Shown: positions 14,135 through 21,211 of the stretch, piece by piece
How the letters are laid out: each line of letters opens with the position of its first letter
Numbering within the stretch: position 1 is the stretch's first letter
Origin: Blastococcus sp.
GTDB lineage: Bacteria; Actinomycetota; Actinomycetes; Mycobacteriales; Geodermatophilaceae
Reading direction: 5' to 3'
Assembly: GCA_025963345.1 (NCBI GenBank)
Contig: JAOPUS010000007.1
Span: 1 to 24,942 of the forward strand
DNA length: 24,942 nt
The notes under the pieces: generated by a model
What the model was told of the DNA's origin: nothing
Seen by the model: only the letters and a program-made list of their open reading frames with translations
Databases searched by the model: none
Made by a program: the position numbers and the translations under genes

Positions 14135-14521
14135 ATGCCCGAGCCGATGCCGCCGTTCGACCCGTACAGCGCGGCGTGCCCGAGCCGACAGGCGCTGGAC
14201 CGCATCGGGGACCGCTGGACGATCCTCGTCTTCGGCGCCCTGGACGACGGGCCGCAGCGTTTCACCGGGCTCGCCCGCCGGATCGAGGGCGTGAGCCAGA
14301 AGATGCTCACCCAGACCCTGCGCGGGCTGGAGCGCGACGGTCTGGTGACCCGCACCGTCCACGCCACCGTGCCGCCGCGAGTCGACTACGAGCTCACGGC
14401 GCTGGGACGGACGCTCAGCGGCCCGATCGCGGCGGTGGAGAAATGGGCGCTGGACCACATGGCCGACGTGCTCGCCGCGCGCGACACCTACGACGCCCGG
14501 CGCGCGCAGCCCGTCTCCTGA
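14135..14521 (+). CDS. HxlR-family (DUF24) regulator, QorR-like
   Basis: This 128-residue winged-helix protein shows the HxlR core: CPSRQALDRIGDRWTILVFGALDDGPQRFTGLARRI, then GVSQKMLTQTLRGLERDGLVTR and the wing VPPRVDYELTALGRTL. Cys15, just before the first helix, occupies the position of the redox-sensing cysteine in DUF24 regulators such as C. glutamicum QorR and B. subtilis YodB. It probably represses the QorB-like gene and itself, with release on oxidation or electrophile attack. The ATG at 14135 is chosen because GAGGAG (14122-14127) lies 7 bases upstream; the adjacent GTG at 14132 would be too close. The quinone reductase lies upstream on the same strand. Confidence 0.9.
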   Translation: MPEPMPPFDPYSAACPSRQALDRIGDRWTILVFGALDDGPQRFTGLARRIEGVSQKMLTQTLRGLERDGLVTRTVHATVPPRVDYELTALGRTLSGPIAAVEKWALDHMADVLAARDTYDARRAQPVS

Positions 14522-14601
14522 CAGCTACCGGCAGGCGACGCCCGTCCCGCCGGGGCCGGTCTACCGTCGAGGGCAGCGCTCCCGGAGAGATGAGGCCAGC
14601 G

Positions 14602-14982
14602 GTGAGCGAGATCGAGAATCCCCCGACCGGCAGTCCCGGAACCACATTCCTGGACCGCGTACTGCACCTCAGCGGGGGCTTTGCGTCCACTGACCGGAGA
14701 TGGGTGCTGGACGCCCTGGCGGGGCTCGAACCGCACCTGTCCCGATGGGATCCCGCTGCCGTGCAGCTGTTCCTCTCCGTGCAGCACCGGGACGGGAAGG
14801 AGCAACAGGTCACCCTGCGCGCGGAACTGCCTGGATACCCGCCGACGGTGGCCAAGGCCGCCGACCGGGACCTGAACCGGGCACTCGCCGAGGCGAAGCG
14901 CGAGCTCGTCCAGCAGATCGAGGACGAGAAGAAGAAGCGGGAACCCAAGAACAACCGCCTGCTCCGGAAGAAGACCAGCTGA
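14602..14982 (+). CDS. HPF/RaiA-like (S30AE) ribosome-associated protein
   Basis: This is a 126-residue protein with the arrangement of a small ribosome-hibernation factor. It has DRRWVLDALAGLEPHLSRW, a strand region VQLFLSVQHRDGKEQQVTLRAELPGYPP, then AADRDLNRALAEAKRELVQQIEDEKKKRE and a highly basic C-terminus (KNNRLLRKK) suited to rRNA contact. S30AE proteins sit in the 30S decoding channel and silence ribosomes in stress or stationary phase. The GTG at 14602 is preferred because GAGG (14592-14595) is 6 bases upstream; the ATG at 14590 has a poorly spaced site. The family call rests on overall pattern rather than a single motif, so it could be a related uncharacterised protein. Confidence 0.65.
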   Translation: MSEIENPPTGSPGTTFLDRVLHLSGGFASTDRRWVLDALAGLEPHLSRWDPAAVQLFLSVQHRDGKEQQVTLRAELPGYPPTVAKAADRDLNRALAEAKRELVQQIEDEKKKREPKNNRLLRKKTS

Positions 14983-15116
14983 CGCCTCGGCGACGTGCCA
15001 CCGTTCCGAGGATTTCCGCCAGAACCGGGCGCCTCCGGCACGCACCGCCGTAGCGTGGACCCCGGTGTCCGCGGCCTCCGCCCGGCACCGGCGCCCAGCC
15101 CTCGGCGCCGCCCTTT

Positions 15117-15139
15117 CCACGGGGCCGACCTCCCCGTGG
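15117..15139. terminator. Stem-loop between the HPF-like and SseB-like genes
   Basis: CCACGGGG (15117-15124) pairs perfectly with CCCCGTGG (15132-15139) around a 7-base loop; a bulged GCCGCC/CGGC extension flanks it. It lies in the 251-bp gap 14983-15233, in which no gene is seen. It may terminate the upstream transcript. Confidence 0.4.
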
Positions 15140-15233
15140 CGGCCGCTACGGCCCGTCCCCGCACCGCCGAGTCCTGGGTGCACGTGCAGAGCTCCTCCGG
15201 TCGGTGGTCGGCCCGTTGCCGAGAGGACCACCC

Positions 15234-15689
15234 GTGACCACCGCTCCCGAAGACAGCACGACCACCGCCCCCAGCCCTGGGGACGCGAACTCCTCGGACA
15301 CGCAGCAGGTGGCCGACGGCGCCGCCCTCCTGCGATCGCTGGCGACGAGCATCGCCCTGCTGCCGCAGGTCCCCGCGGCAGAGGGCGAGGAGCGCCCCGA
15401 GGGCGCGATCGCACTGCCCGTCATCGAACAGGACGGCAGGCGGTACATCCCCGTCTTCACCACCGAGGAGGCACTGCGAGCTGCCGGAGCCGATCCCGGA
15501 ACGGCCGTCCGCATCCCCGTGGTCGAGCTGGCCGCCAACTGGCCGTCCGACGACGTGTGGCTCGCGGTGAACCCGGCCAGCGAGGAAGGGCTGGGCCTGC
15601 CGCCCGACGTCGTGCGGGCGCTGCCCGTGTTCGCCGGCCAGACCGGCAACGGCCACGGGGCCCCCGATCCCACGGCGTCCCCCGCCTGA
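15234..15689 (+). CDS. SseB N-terminal-domain-like protein
   Basis: The 151-residue protein has a Thr/Ser/Ala-rich N-terminus (about 25 residues) and then a domain with IALPVIEQDGRRYIPVFTTEEALRAAG, RIPVVELAANWPSDDVWLAVNPASEEGLGLPPDVV. This is the SseB N-terminal pattern found in many actinobacterial proteins of unknown role. No signal peptide, membrane segment or catalytic motif is visible. The GTG at 15234 follows GAGAGGA at suitable spacing; further in-frame upstream starts add unconserved residues. It is 35 bp upstream of the DUF2795 gene on the same strand, so the two are probably co-transcribed. Confidence 0.75.
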   Translation: MTTAPEDSTTTAPSPGDANSSDTQQVADGAALLRSLATSIALLPQVPAAEGEERPEGAIALPVIEQDGRRYIPVFTTEEALRAAGADPGTAVRIPVVELAANWPSDDVWLAVNPASEEGLGLPPDVVRALPVFAGQTGNGHGAPDPTASPA

Positions 15690-15724
15690 GCCGCCTCGGC
15701 ACCGACGAGAAGTGTGAGGTCCGC

Positions 15725-16006
15725 ATGATCAGTGAGACCGGGATCGTGAAGTACCTCGGCGCGGTGGACTTCCCGGCCACACGCGACCAGATCGTGGACG
15801 AGGCTGCGCGCCAGGGCGCGCCCGAGGAGGTGCTCAAGGCCCTGCGCCGGATGCCCCCGGTCGACTATCGCAATCGGGCAGAGGTGGTCCGGTCAGCGGC
15901 CGTCAAGGAAGATCTGCCGCCCTCCGACCACGCGGCCCGGGCGCGGGACCGCACGCACCAGCGCATCGCCGAACCGCTGCGCGAACCGCACCCCGAGGGC
16001 GGCTGA
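15725..16006 (+). CDS. DUF2795 protein
   Basis: This 93-residue protein has the DUF2795 core in its first 60 residues: ISETGIVKYLGAVDFPATRDQIVDEA, then GAPEEVLKALRRMPPVDYRNRAEVVRSA. A charged tail follows. The fold is a small helical domain of unknown function, sometimes linked to stress in actinobacteria. The ATG at 15725 follows GAGGT closely and gives the family's usual N-terminus. It lies 35 bp after the SseB-like gene and is followed by a clean terminator, which marks the end of that transcript. Confidence 0.85.
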   Translation: MISETGIVKYLGAVDFPATRDQIVDEAARQGAPEEVLKALRRMPPVDYRNRAEVVRSAAVKEDLPPSDHAARARDRTHQRIAEPLREPHPEGG

Positions 16007-16034
16007 ACCGGCTCACGACGATCGACAGGTGGGC

Positions 16035-16062
16035 GTACCTCGGCCACGCACGGCCGAGGTAC
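16035..16062. terminator. Perfect hairpin after the DUF2795 gene
   Basis: GTACCTCGGCC (16035-16045) is perfectly complementary to GGCCGAGGTAC (16052-16062) around the loop ACGCAC, 29 bases after the DUF2795 stop. No T-run follows. Between this hairpin and the pseudogene at 16165 no gene is seen. Confidence 0.7.
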
Positions 16063-16164
16063 CCGCTTCCGATCGCACCGCGAGTCCGGCGGTGGCGCAC
16101 ACCGAGGACGTGTCCGGTGGTGCGAGATTCCCGAGGAGACGCGAGCGGCCACCCCATGTGTGAC

Positions 16165-16658
16165 GACGGTGGCGCCGCCGCGGCCCGACAGTCCGCACCT
16201 CGTCCCGCACCCGGCACCGCCGTCGACCCGGTCTGGCCCGCGCGACGTACCCGGCTCGACAGCCTGCAGACCGTGGCAGCACCCCACTTCGAGGAGGGGC
16301 GGACGTTTCCGGGGCTCGTCGCGGAGCACGGGTTCTCGGCCCTGGTCACCGTCCAGCGCGGCGCCTCCACCCACACCCATCCACTCATCCTCGACGAGCA
16401 GGCCCTGGTGGTGAACGTGTGCGGTCAGGGCCTGGTCGTGCTGGCGGGCTGCGGCCACGCCGTGGCGCCGCCGCCTTCGCCGGCCTGGCGCCCGCCGCCC
16501 TCGTCCCCGCGCACTGCACGGGCCGGAAGGCCGAGCACCGGTTCGCTGCGGCACTGCCCGACGCCTTCGTCCCGAACGCGGTCGGCACGTCCTACACCTT
16601 CGCCGCCGCGGCGGGCCCGGCCGCCCGACCGATCCTGATCGAGCACGTCGACGTCTGA
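16165..16658 (+). pseudogene. Decayed metallo-beta-lactamase-fold hydrolase gene
   Basis: Two frames carry pieces of one MBL-fold protein of the MJ0301/dihydropterin type. Frame one has the N-terminal pieces LVAEHGFSALVTVQRGASTHT, joined directly to HPLILDEQALVVNV and LVVLAGCGHA. The intervening stretch that should carry the HxHxDH zinc motif is absent, so an in-frame deletion near 16377 is inferred. After GCGHA (about 16460) the match continues in another frame with LAPAALVPAHCTG and ALPDAFVPNAVGT, ending at 16658, which implies a second deletion. The remnant spans about 165 codons against about 270 for the family. Without the metal ligands it cannot be active. No intact start or ribosome site is evident. 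Confidence 0.65.
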
Positions 16659-16673
16659 CCAGGAGAGGACCGC

Positions 16674-17492
16674 TCAGCCCACTGGCGTTCCGATGGGGCT
16701 TGTCGTCGCGATGCGGCCGAGCGCGGGGTCGTAGCCCAACCGCTCGCTGGCGTCCTGAGCAGCCCGCGCCACCACGGGACCGAGACGTTCGACGTCGCGC
16801 TCGGTCACACGCTGCGTCGGGAACCCCAGCCCCACCACCACGGCGAGATCTCCGGCGTGGTCGAAGACGGGTGCGGCGATCGAGCCGACGTCCGCATGCC
16901 GCTCCCCGAATGCTGCGTAGAAACCCTGCGCACGCGCCGTGGCGACCTGCCGGTCGAGTTCCTCGAGGCTGGCCGGGGTCTTGGGGGTGAAACGGGCGAG
17001 TTCGCCGCCCTCGACGTCCCGGTGTGCCTCCGGGTCGAAGGCAAGGAAGATCTTCCCGGGCGCGCCTGCATGGATGGGCATCACCATGCCGACCATGAAC
17101 GGGCGCATGACGACGTGGCGGGTCTCGGCGACGGCGACGACCGTCCGGAACATCCCGTCACGGACATAGCAGCACGCCGTCTCCCCCGTCTCGTCGCGCA
17201 ACTGCTGCAGGACCGGCTTCATCAGCCGGACGACATCGAGACCCAGCGTGCCGGGCGTCGCCCACCGCACCATCGCGATGCCGATGCGATACCTGTCGCC
17301 GTCCCGGTCCAGGAAGCGCTCGTACACGAGGTCCTGCACCAGGCGCTGGCAGGTGCTCGACGGCAGACCGGTCGTCCGGATGAGGTCCTGCAGCGTCGGA
17401 TCAGGTGCCTCGACCGAGAAGCAGTTCAGGATCCGGGTGATCTTGTGCAGGACGAGCGTCGACGCTCTGCCCTCGTCGTGCCGCGTCACCAC
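16674..17492 (-). CDS. IclR-family regulator of the maleate cluster
   Basis: The 272-residue protein has an N-terminal winged helix (about 8-75, with LQDLIRTTGLPSSTCQRLVQDL) and an IclR effector domain (about 85-260). The latter includes CCYVRDGMFRTVVAVAETRHV, PIHAGAPGKIFLAF, GFYAAFGERHADVGSIAAPVFD and GLGFPTQRV. It belongs to a different IclR branch from the protein at 3546. The double GTG at 17492/17489 is the likely start, with GAGGA (17500-17504) 7 bases upstream; longer starts would overlap the divergent gene. It is divergent from the maleate isomerase and carrier and should control them in response to maleate or a related acid; the effector is inference. Confidence 0.88.
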   Translation of the reverse strand: MVTRHDEGRASTLVLHKITRILNCFSVEAPDPTLQDLIRTTGLPSSTCQRLVQDLVYERFLDRDGDRYRIGIAMVRWATPGTLGLDVVRLMKPVLQQLRDETGETACCYVRDGMFRTVVAVAETRHVVMRPFMVGMVMPIHAGAPGKIFLAFDPEAHRDVEGGELARFTPKTPASLEELDRQVATARAQGFYAAFGERHADVGSIAAPVFDHAGDLAVVVGLGFPTQRVTERDVERLGPVVARAAQDASERLGYDPALGRIATTSPIGTPVG

Positions 17493-17624
17493 AGTCGGGT
17501 CCTCACAAGCATTCGAGCGGTTCCCAGCAGGCCCGGCGGGGCGAGCGCCCATGGTAGGCGGCCCCCTTCCCCCCGAACGTCGCCGCCGGACGCCGCGACA
17601 CGACGTTCCACGGGTGGGAGTGAG

Positions 17625-17630
17625 TTGACA
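17625..17630 (+). promoter_or_regulatory. -35-like TTGACA upstream of the maleate isomerase
   Basis: A perfect TTGACA lies 83 bases before the ATG at 17713 and just before the palindromes. The -10 17-18 bases further on (about 17648-17654) is weak, which fits an activator-dependent promoter. The -10 is not certain. Confidence 0.35.
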
Positions 17631-17632
17631 CA

Positions 17633-17679
17633 CGGGTAATTTAACCCGCATCGTGGTTTTACCGCCCACGATGTGGGTT
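17633..17679. promoter_or_regulatory. Large palindromic operator region in the IclR/maleate isomerase gap
   Basis: AACCCGCATCGTGG (17643-17656) and CCACGATGTGGGTT (17666-17679) are inverted repeats with 13 of 14 bases paired and a 9-base spacer. A second overlapping palindrome, CGGGT-N6-ACCCG, lies at 17633-17648. The block sits between the divergent IclR and maleate isomerase genes, so it is the likely IclR operator. It would cover the -10 region of the downstream promoter. Confidence 0.6.
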
Positions 17680-17712
17680 GGAATCCTGCTCGCACAGTGA
17701 CGTGGAGAACTC

Positions 17713-18543
17713 ATGCCTGCCTCGCCCAGCCTTGTGACGTCGGAGACGGCCCCCGAGCCGAAGACGCCGGGCACGTCCCGGATCGGGCTCATCGTCCCGA
17801 GCTCGAACACCACGATGGAGACCGAGCTCCCCGAGCTCTTCCGGCGCCAGTCCGAAGCGACCGGGCACCGGTACACGTTCCACTCCGCCCGCGCGACGCT
17901 GAAGAACGTCACCCGGGAAGAACTGCTGGCCATGGTCGACAAGGCGGCCGACTGCGCCGTCGCCGTGTCCGACGCCGACGTCGACGTCATCGCCTACGCC
18001 TGCCTCGTCGCGGTCATGGCGCAGGGCCCCAACGCCCACGTCGAGTCCGAGGCCGTCATCTCCCGGGCCGCGGCCGACAACGGTCACCCCGCCGAGGTCA
18101 GCAGCAGCGCCGGGGCGCTGGTCCGCACCCTCCATGAGCTGGGCGCCGCCCGGGTGGCGATGGTCACCCCGTACATGAAGCCGCTCACCAAGATGGTCAG
18201 CGACTACATCGAGGGAGCCGGCATCACCGTGCTCGACGCCGCCAGCCTGGAGGTCGCCGACAACCTCGCCGTCGGCTGCCTCGACCCGCGCAACCTCCCC
18301 GCCATCGCCCGCGACCTCCAGCGCGAGGGCGCCGACGCGATCGTCCTCTCCGCCTGCGTACAGATGCCCTCCCTGCCGGCCGTGCAGGCCGTCGAAGACG
18401 AGCTGGGCCTGCCCGTGATCACCGCGGCGACCGCGACGACCTACGAAGTGCTCAAGGCCCTCGGGCACGCGCCTCGCATCGCCGGCGCCGGCCGGCTCCT
18501 CACCGGCAGCGTCGGCGCCCCGATCCCTGCCCGCGCCGACTGA
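17713..18543 (+). CDS. maiA: Maleate isomerase (maleate cis-trans isomerase)
   Basis: The 276-residue protein belongs to the Asp/Glu racemase superfamily, maleate isomerase branch. It has IGLIVPSSNTTMETELP (Asn32), YACLVA (Cys97), VTPYM (Tyr154), VADN (Asn184) and SACVQMPS (Cys215). The spacing Cys-Tyr-Asn-Cys (57, 30, 31 residues) equals that recalled for the Nocardia farcinica enzyme (Cys76, Tyr133, Asn163, Cys194), whose two cysteines are catalytic. It converts maleate to fumarate in the cytosol, feeding the TCA cycle. The ATG at 17713 has GGAG 5 bases upstream; the first 20 residues look like an unstructured extension. It lies 13 bp before the dicarboxylate carrier and is divergent from an IclR gene. 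Confidence 0.88.
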   Translation: MPASPSLVTSETAPEPKTPGTSRIGLIVPSSNTTMETELPELFRRQSEATGHRYTFHSARATLKNVTREELLAMVDKAADCAVAVSDADVDVIAYACLVAVMAQGPNAHVESEAVISRAAADNGHPAEVSSSAGALVRTLHELGAARVAMVTPYMKPLTKMVSDYIEGAGITVLDAASLEVADNLAVGCLDPRNLPAIARDLQREGADAIVLSACVQMPSLPAVQAVEDELGLPVITAATATTYEVLKALGHAPRIAGAGRLLTGSVGAPIPARAD

Positions 18544-18556
18544 CGGGGCGCGGGTC

Positions 18557-19918
18557 ATGTCCCTCTCGATCATCGCCTTCCTGATCCTCATCGCGGCCTT
18601 CGCGATCGGCTCGCTGACCAGCATCAGCGCCGGCCTGCTCGCGCTGGTCGCGGCCTTCGGCGTCGGCACGCTGCTAGCCGACTTGCCCATCAAGGACGTC
18701 ATGGACCTCTTCCCCTCAGGACTGTTCTTCATCCTGGTGGGGGCCACTCTGCTGTTCGGCATCGTGCGGGTCACCGGCACGATCGACCTGCTGGCGTATT
18801 GGGCGGAGCGGCTCGCCGGCGGGCGCCGGCTCCTGGTTCCGGTGCTGATGTTCCTGCTGACGGCGATCCTCGCCTCGGCCGGTGCGTTCACCCCCGCAGC
18901 CATCGCCATCGTGGCTCCGGTCGCCCTCGCGCTCGGCAGCCGGTTCGGGATCAGCACCCTCGCCATGGGGCTGGTCGTGGTGCAGGGCGCGAACGCCGGG
19001 GCCTTCTCGCCGGTGAACCCCTTCGGCGTGCTGTCCAACCTCATGCTGGACGAGGCCGGGGTGCCGGGCGACACCCTCAAGCTCTATCTCTACTGCTTCG
19101 TGTTCAACGCCGTCCTCGCGGTCATCGCCTACGCCCTCGTCCAGGCCATCACCAACCGCCGGAACCCGAAGGACGACGCGGCCGACACGGAGACCGCTGG
19201 GATCGACGGCTCCGGCGGGTTGGTCGCGTCGCAGCCGGCGGCCGGTCCGGCCACCGGCGGAGTGGCCACGGCCGTGGCCGCGGAGACGACGACCGAGACC
19301 GCGGCGCCGACCAAGGTGGCGGTCACGCCGATGCGCGTCCTCACCCTCATCGGACTGGTCGCGCTCCTCGTGCTGACGACCGTGTTCGGCATCGACGTCG
19401 GCGTTGCCTCCCTGGTGATCGCTCTGGCGCTGATCGTCGTCAAGCCGTCGGTGCAGAAGCCTGCCATCGAGGGCATGCCGTGGTCGGCGGTCCTGCTGGT
19501 CACCGGCATCGTCACCTATGTGGGGGTGCTCGAGGCCATGGGTGCGCTCGCGGATCTGCAGAGCGGCATCGAAAGCCTGGGCAGCGGCTCCGTCGCCGCC
19601 CTGATCACCAGCTATGTCGTCGGCATCATCTCGGCCTTCGCGTCGACCACGGGGACGCTGAGCGTCATCAGCCCGATCGTCGTCCCCATCGCCGGCGACC
19701 CGCTGCTCACGGCGATCGGCGTGGTCACCGCCGTCAGCATCAGCTCGTCGGTCGTGGACACCAGCCCCATGTCCACGAGCGGGGCACTGCTCATGGCGAG
19801 TGCCCAGCCCAAGGACGAGCGCATGTTCTTCCGCGCACTGCTGTTGTGGGCGATCGGGATGATCGCGATCGTCCCGCTCTTCGTGTGGTTCTTCTTCGTG
19901 TACCTCGGCATCGGCTGA
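18557..19918 (+). CDS. MatC-type dicarboxylate carrier (SLC13/ArsB-NhaD superfamily)
   Basis: The 453-residue membrane protein has about 10-12 hydrophobic segments in two halves, split by a hydrophilic Ala/Thr-rich loop (about residues 200-258). The N-terminal half (SLTSISAGLLALVAAFGVGTLLADLP, FILVGATLLFG, QGANAGAFSPVNPFGV) matches the MatC_N pattern of malonate/dicarboxylate carriers. The second half has the paired hairpin TTGTLSVISPIVVPIA and SSSVVDTSPMSTSGAL. It would import a small dicarboxylate; given the coupled isomerase, maleate is the best guess. The ATG at 18557 is 13 bp from the upstream stop, with only a weak GGGG-rich ribosome site. A strong terminator follows. Confidence 0.88.
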   Translation: MSLSIIAFLILIAAFAIGSLTSISAGLLALVAAFGVGTLLADLPIKDVMDLFPSGLFFILVGATLLFGIVRVTGTIDLLAYWAERLAGGRRLLVPVLMFLLTAILASAGAFTPAAIAIVAPVALALGSRFGISTLAMGLVVVQGANAGAFSPVNPFGVLSNLMLDEAGVPGDTLKLYLYCFVFNAVLAVIAYALVQAITNRRNPKDDAADTETAGIDGSGGLVASQPAAGPATGGVATAVAAETTTETAAPTKVAVTPMRVLTLIGLVALLVLTTVFGIDVGVASLVIALALIVVKPSVQKPAIEGMPWSAVLLVTGIVTYVGVLEAMGALADLQSGIESLGSGSVAALITSYVVGIISAFASTTGTLSVISPIVVPIAGDPLLTAIGVVTAVSISSSVVDTSPMSTSGALLMASAQPKDERMFFRALLLWAIGMIAIVPLFVWFFFVYLGIG

Positions 19919-19964
19919 CGCCGGTACATCCCGGCGGCCGGCACATCCCGACCGCCCCACACGA

Positions 19965-20000
19965 GCGAGGGCCGTCTCCCGATAGGGAGGCGGCCCTCGC
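19965..20000. terminator. Strong hairpin after the dicarboxylate carrier
   Basis: GCGAGGGCCGTCTCCC (19965-19980) pairs with GGGAGGCGGCCCTCGC (19985-20000) with one G-U pair and a GATA loop, giving a 16-bp stem. It lies 46 bases after the carrier stop and could work in both directions. Confidence 0.75.
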
Positions 20001-20011
20001 CGCTCCGGTCC

Positions 20012-20206
20012 TCATCGCCGGTGAGATGGATCGTTCAGCGGTGAGGACGCCGAGCGGGACGACTGTCGGGCGGCCGCGCCCTCGGTCCAGGCCGAGGCCG
20101 CGCCGCCGGGTGGCATCGAGGCCCTCGACGTGCGCTCGTAGTGCTCGTCAGGAAAGTCGCTCGGGCTCGAGCCTGAGAAGGGCTCGCGCAGCGGGACTGA
20201 CACCAT
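20012..20206 (-). CDS. Possible small hypothetical protein
   Basis: A 64-codon ORF begins ATG GTG TCA GTC at 20206 and ends at 20012, just before the bidirectional terminator. The codon use is reasonably G/C-ending. It is Ser/Pro-rich, with EPFSGSSPSDFPDEHYERTS, and I recognise no family. There is no Shine-Dalgarno, and the start is only 7 bp from the divergent DinB gene, so it may be spurious. Apart from the terminator at 19965-20000, nothing else is seen in 19919-20213. Confidence 0.25.
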   Translation of the reverse strand: MVSVPLREPFSGSSPSDFPDEHYERTSRASMPPGGAASAWTEGAAARQSSRSASSPLNDPSHRR

Positions 20207-20213
20207 CGCCAGA

Positions 20214-20726
20214 ATGACGACGCCCGATCGCGGTATGCCGCCGCTCCAGGCGGATGAGCGCACCACGCTGGACGGTTGGCTCGACTTCTACCGCGCCACG
20301 CTGGCGATGAAGTGCGACGGACTCACCGACGAACAGCTGCGCACCGCTTCGGTGCCGCCGTCACCCCTGACGCTCCTGGGGCTCGTGCAGCACATGGCCG
20401 AGGTCGAGCGGAACTGGTTCCGCCGCGTGCTGCTGGGCGAGCAGGCACCACCCGTCTACGACCCTGCCGCCGACCCCCACGGCCCGGACGGTGGCTTCGA
20501 CCTCTCGGAAGCCGTCGGCTTCGACAGCGCTCGGGCGACGTGGGAGGACGAGGTCGCCCAGGCCCGGGTCAACTCCTCCGGCCGCGGCCTCGAGGAGACC
20601 AGCCCGTTCATGGGCGGCCAGGTCACCCTGCGGTGGATCTACAACCACATGATCGCCGAGTACGCCCGCCATGCCGGCCATGCCGACCTCATCCGGGAGC
20701 GCATCGACGGTGCGACCGGGGTGTGA
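20214..20726 (+). CDS. DinB/DUF664 family protein
   Basis: The 170-residue protein has a four-helix DinB-like fold. The conserved QHMAEVERNW places His60, and NHMIAEYARHAGHADLIRE places His145, His153 and His156; together these are the usual metal-binding histidines of the DUF664 and mycothiol-dependent DinB_2 group. Such proteins are cytosolic metalloenzymes, often thiol transferases that use mycothiol in actinobacteria, but the reaction here is unknown. The ATG at 20214 gives the family length. No Shine-Dalgarno precedes it, so the transcript may be leaderless. It is convergent with the cupin gene, 14 bp apart. Confidence 0.85.
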   Translation: MTTPDRGMPPLQADERTTLDGWLDFYRATLAMKCDGLTDEQLRTASVPPSPLTLLGLVQHMAEVERNWFRRVLLGEQAPPVYDPAADPHGPDGGFDLSEAVGFDSARATWEDEVAQARVNSSGRGLEETSPFMGGQVTLRWIYNHMIAEYARHAGHADLIRERIDGATGV

Positions 20727-20740
20727 TCGACAGACGCCGG

Positions 20741-21142
20741 TCAGCGGGCGTTGTACTCGTCGTCCCGGACGAGCGCGCCCCACTCCGATTCCGGTCCGTG
20801 GCCCTCGCCCGGGCCCTCCCACATGGCGAGGTGGGACATGAAGTGGTCGGGGGCGGCGCCATGCCAGTGCCACTCGCCCGGGGGCGTGTAGATGGTCTGA
20901 CCGGGGCGGATCTCGGTGACCTCGCCGCCGCTGGACTGGACGAGCCCGATGCCCTCGGTGACATGGAGGGTCTGCCCGACGGCGTGGCTGTGCCACGCGG
21001 TGCGGGCGCCGGGGGCGAAACGGACCACGTTGACGCGCATGCGGGAGGGCTCCTCGCCCTTCGCGATGACGTCGAACCAGACGTCACCGGTGAACATCTG
21101 TGCCGGCCCCTTGACCGACGGCTGCTTCGGCAGGATCTCCAC
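20741..21142 (-). CDS. Cupin-domain protein
   Basis: The 133-residue single-cupin protein shows both cupin motifs. Motif 1, GARTAWHSHAVGQTLHV, gives His51, His53 and His60, with Gln57 where Glu is usual. Motif 2, GQTIYTPPGEWHWHG, gives His92 and His94. A mononuclear metal site is expected. It resembles small cupins of the carboxymuconolactone-decarboxylase neighbourhood and quercetinase-like groups, but the reaction is unknown. The GTG at 21142 has AAGGAG 6 bases upstream. It lies 69 bp downstream of the alcohol dehydrogenase on the same strand and is probably in its operon. Confidence 0.88.
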   Translation of the reverse strand: MEILPKQPSVKGPAQMFTGDVWFDVIAKGEEPSRMRVNVVRFAPGARTAWHSHAVGQTLHVTEGIGLVQSSGGEVTEIRPGQTIYTPPGEWHWHGAAPDHFMSHLAMWEGPGEGHGPESEWGALVRDDEYNAR

Positions 21143-21211
21143 GTTCGTCTCCTTCTGTGCGGTCCCACAGGCCGCGCCGGCACGGGCTGCGCACGCGCCG
21201 CGGCCATTCGG

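Noticed and set aside
16419..16658. Independent small protein at 16419-16658
   Set aside because: Its sequence is the C-terminal part of the MBL-fold family and continues the match broken at about 16460, so it belongs to the pseudogene.
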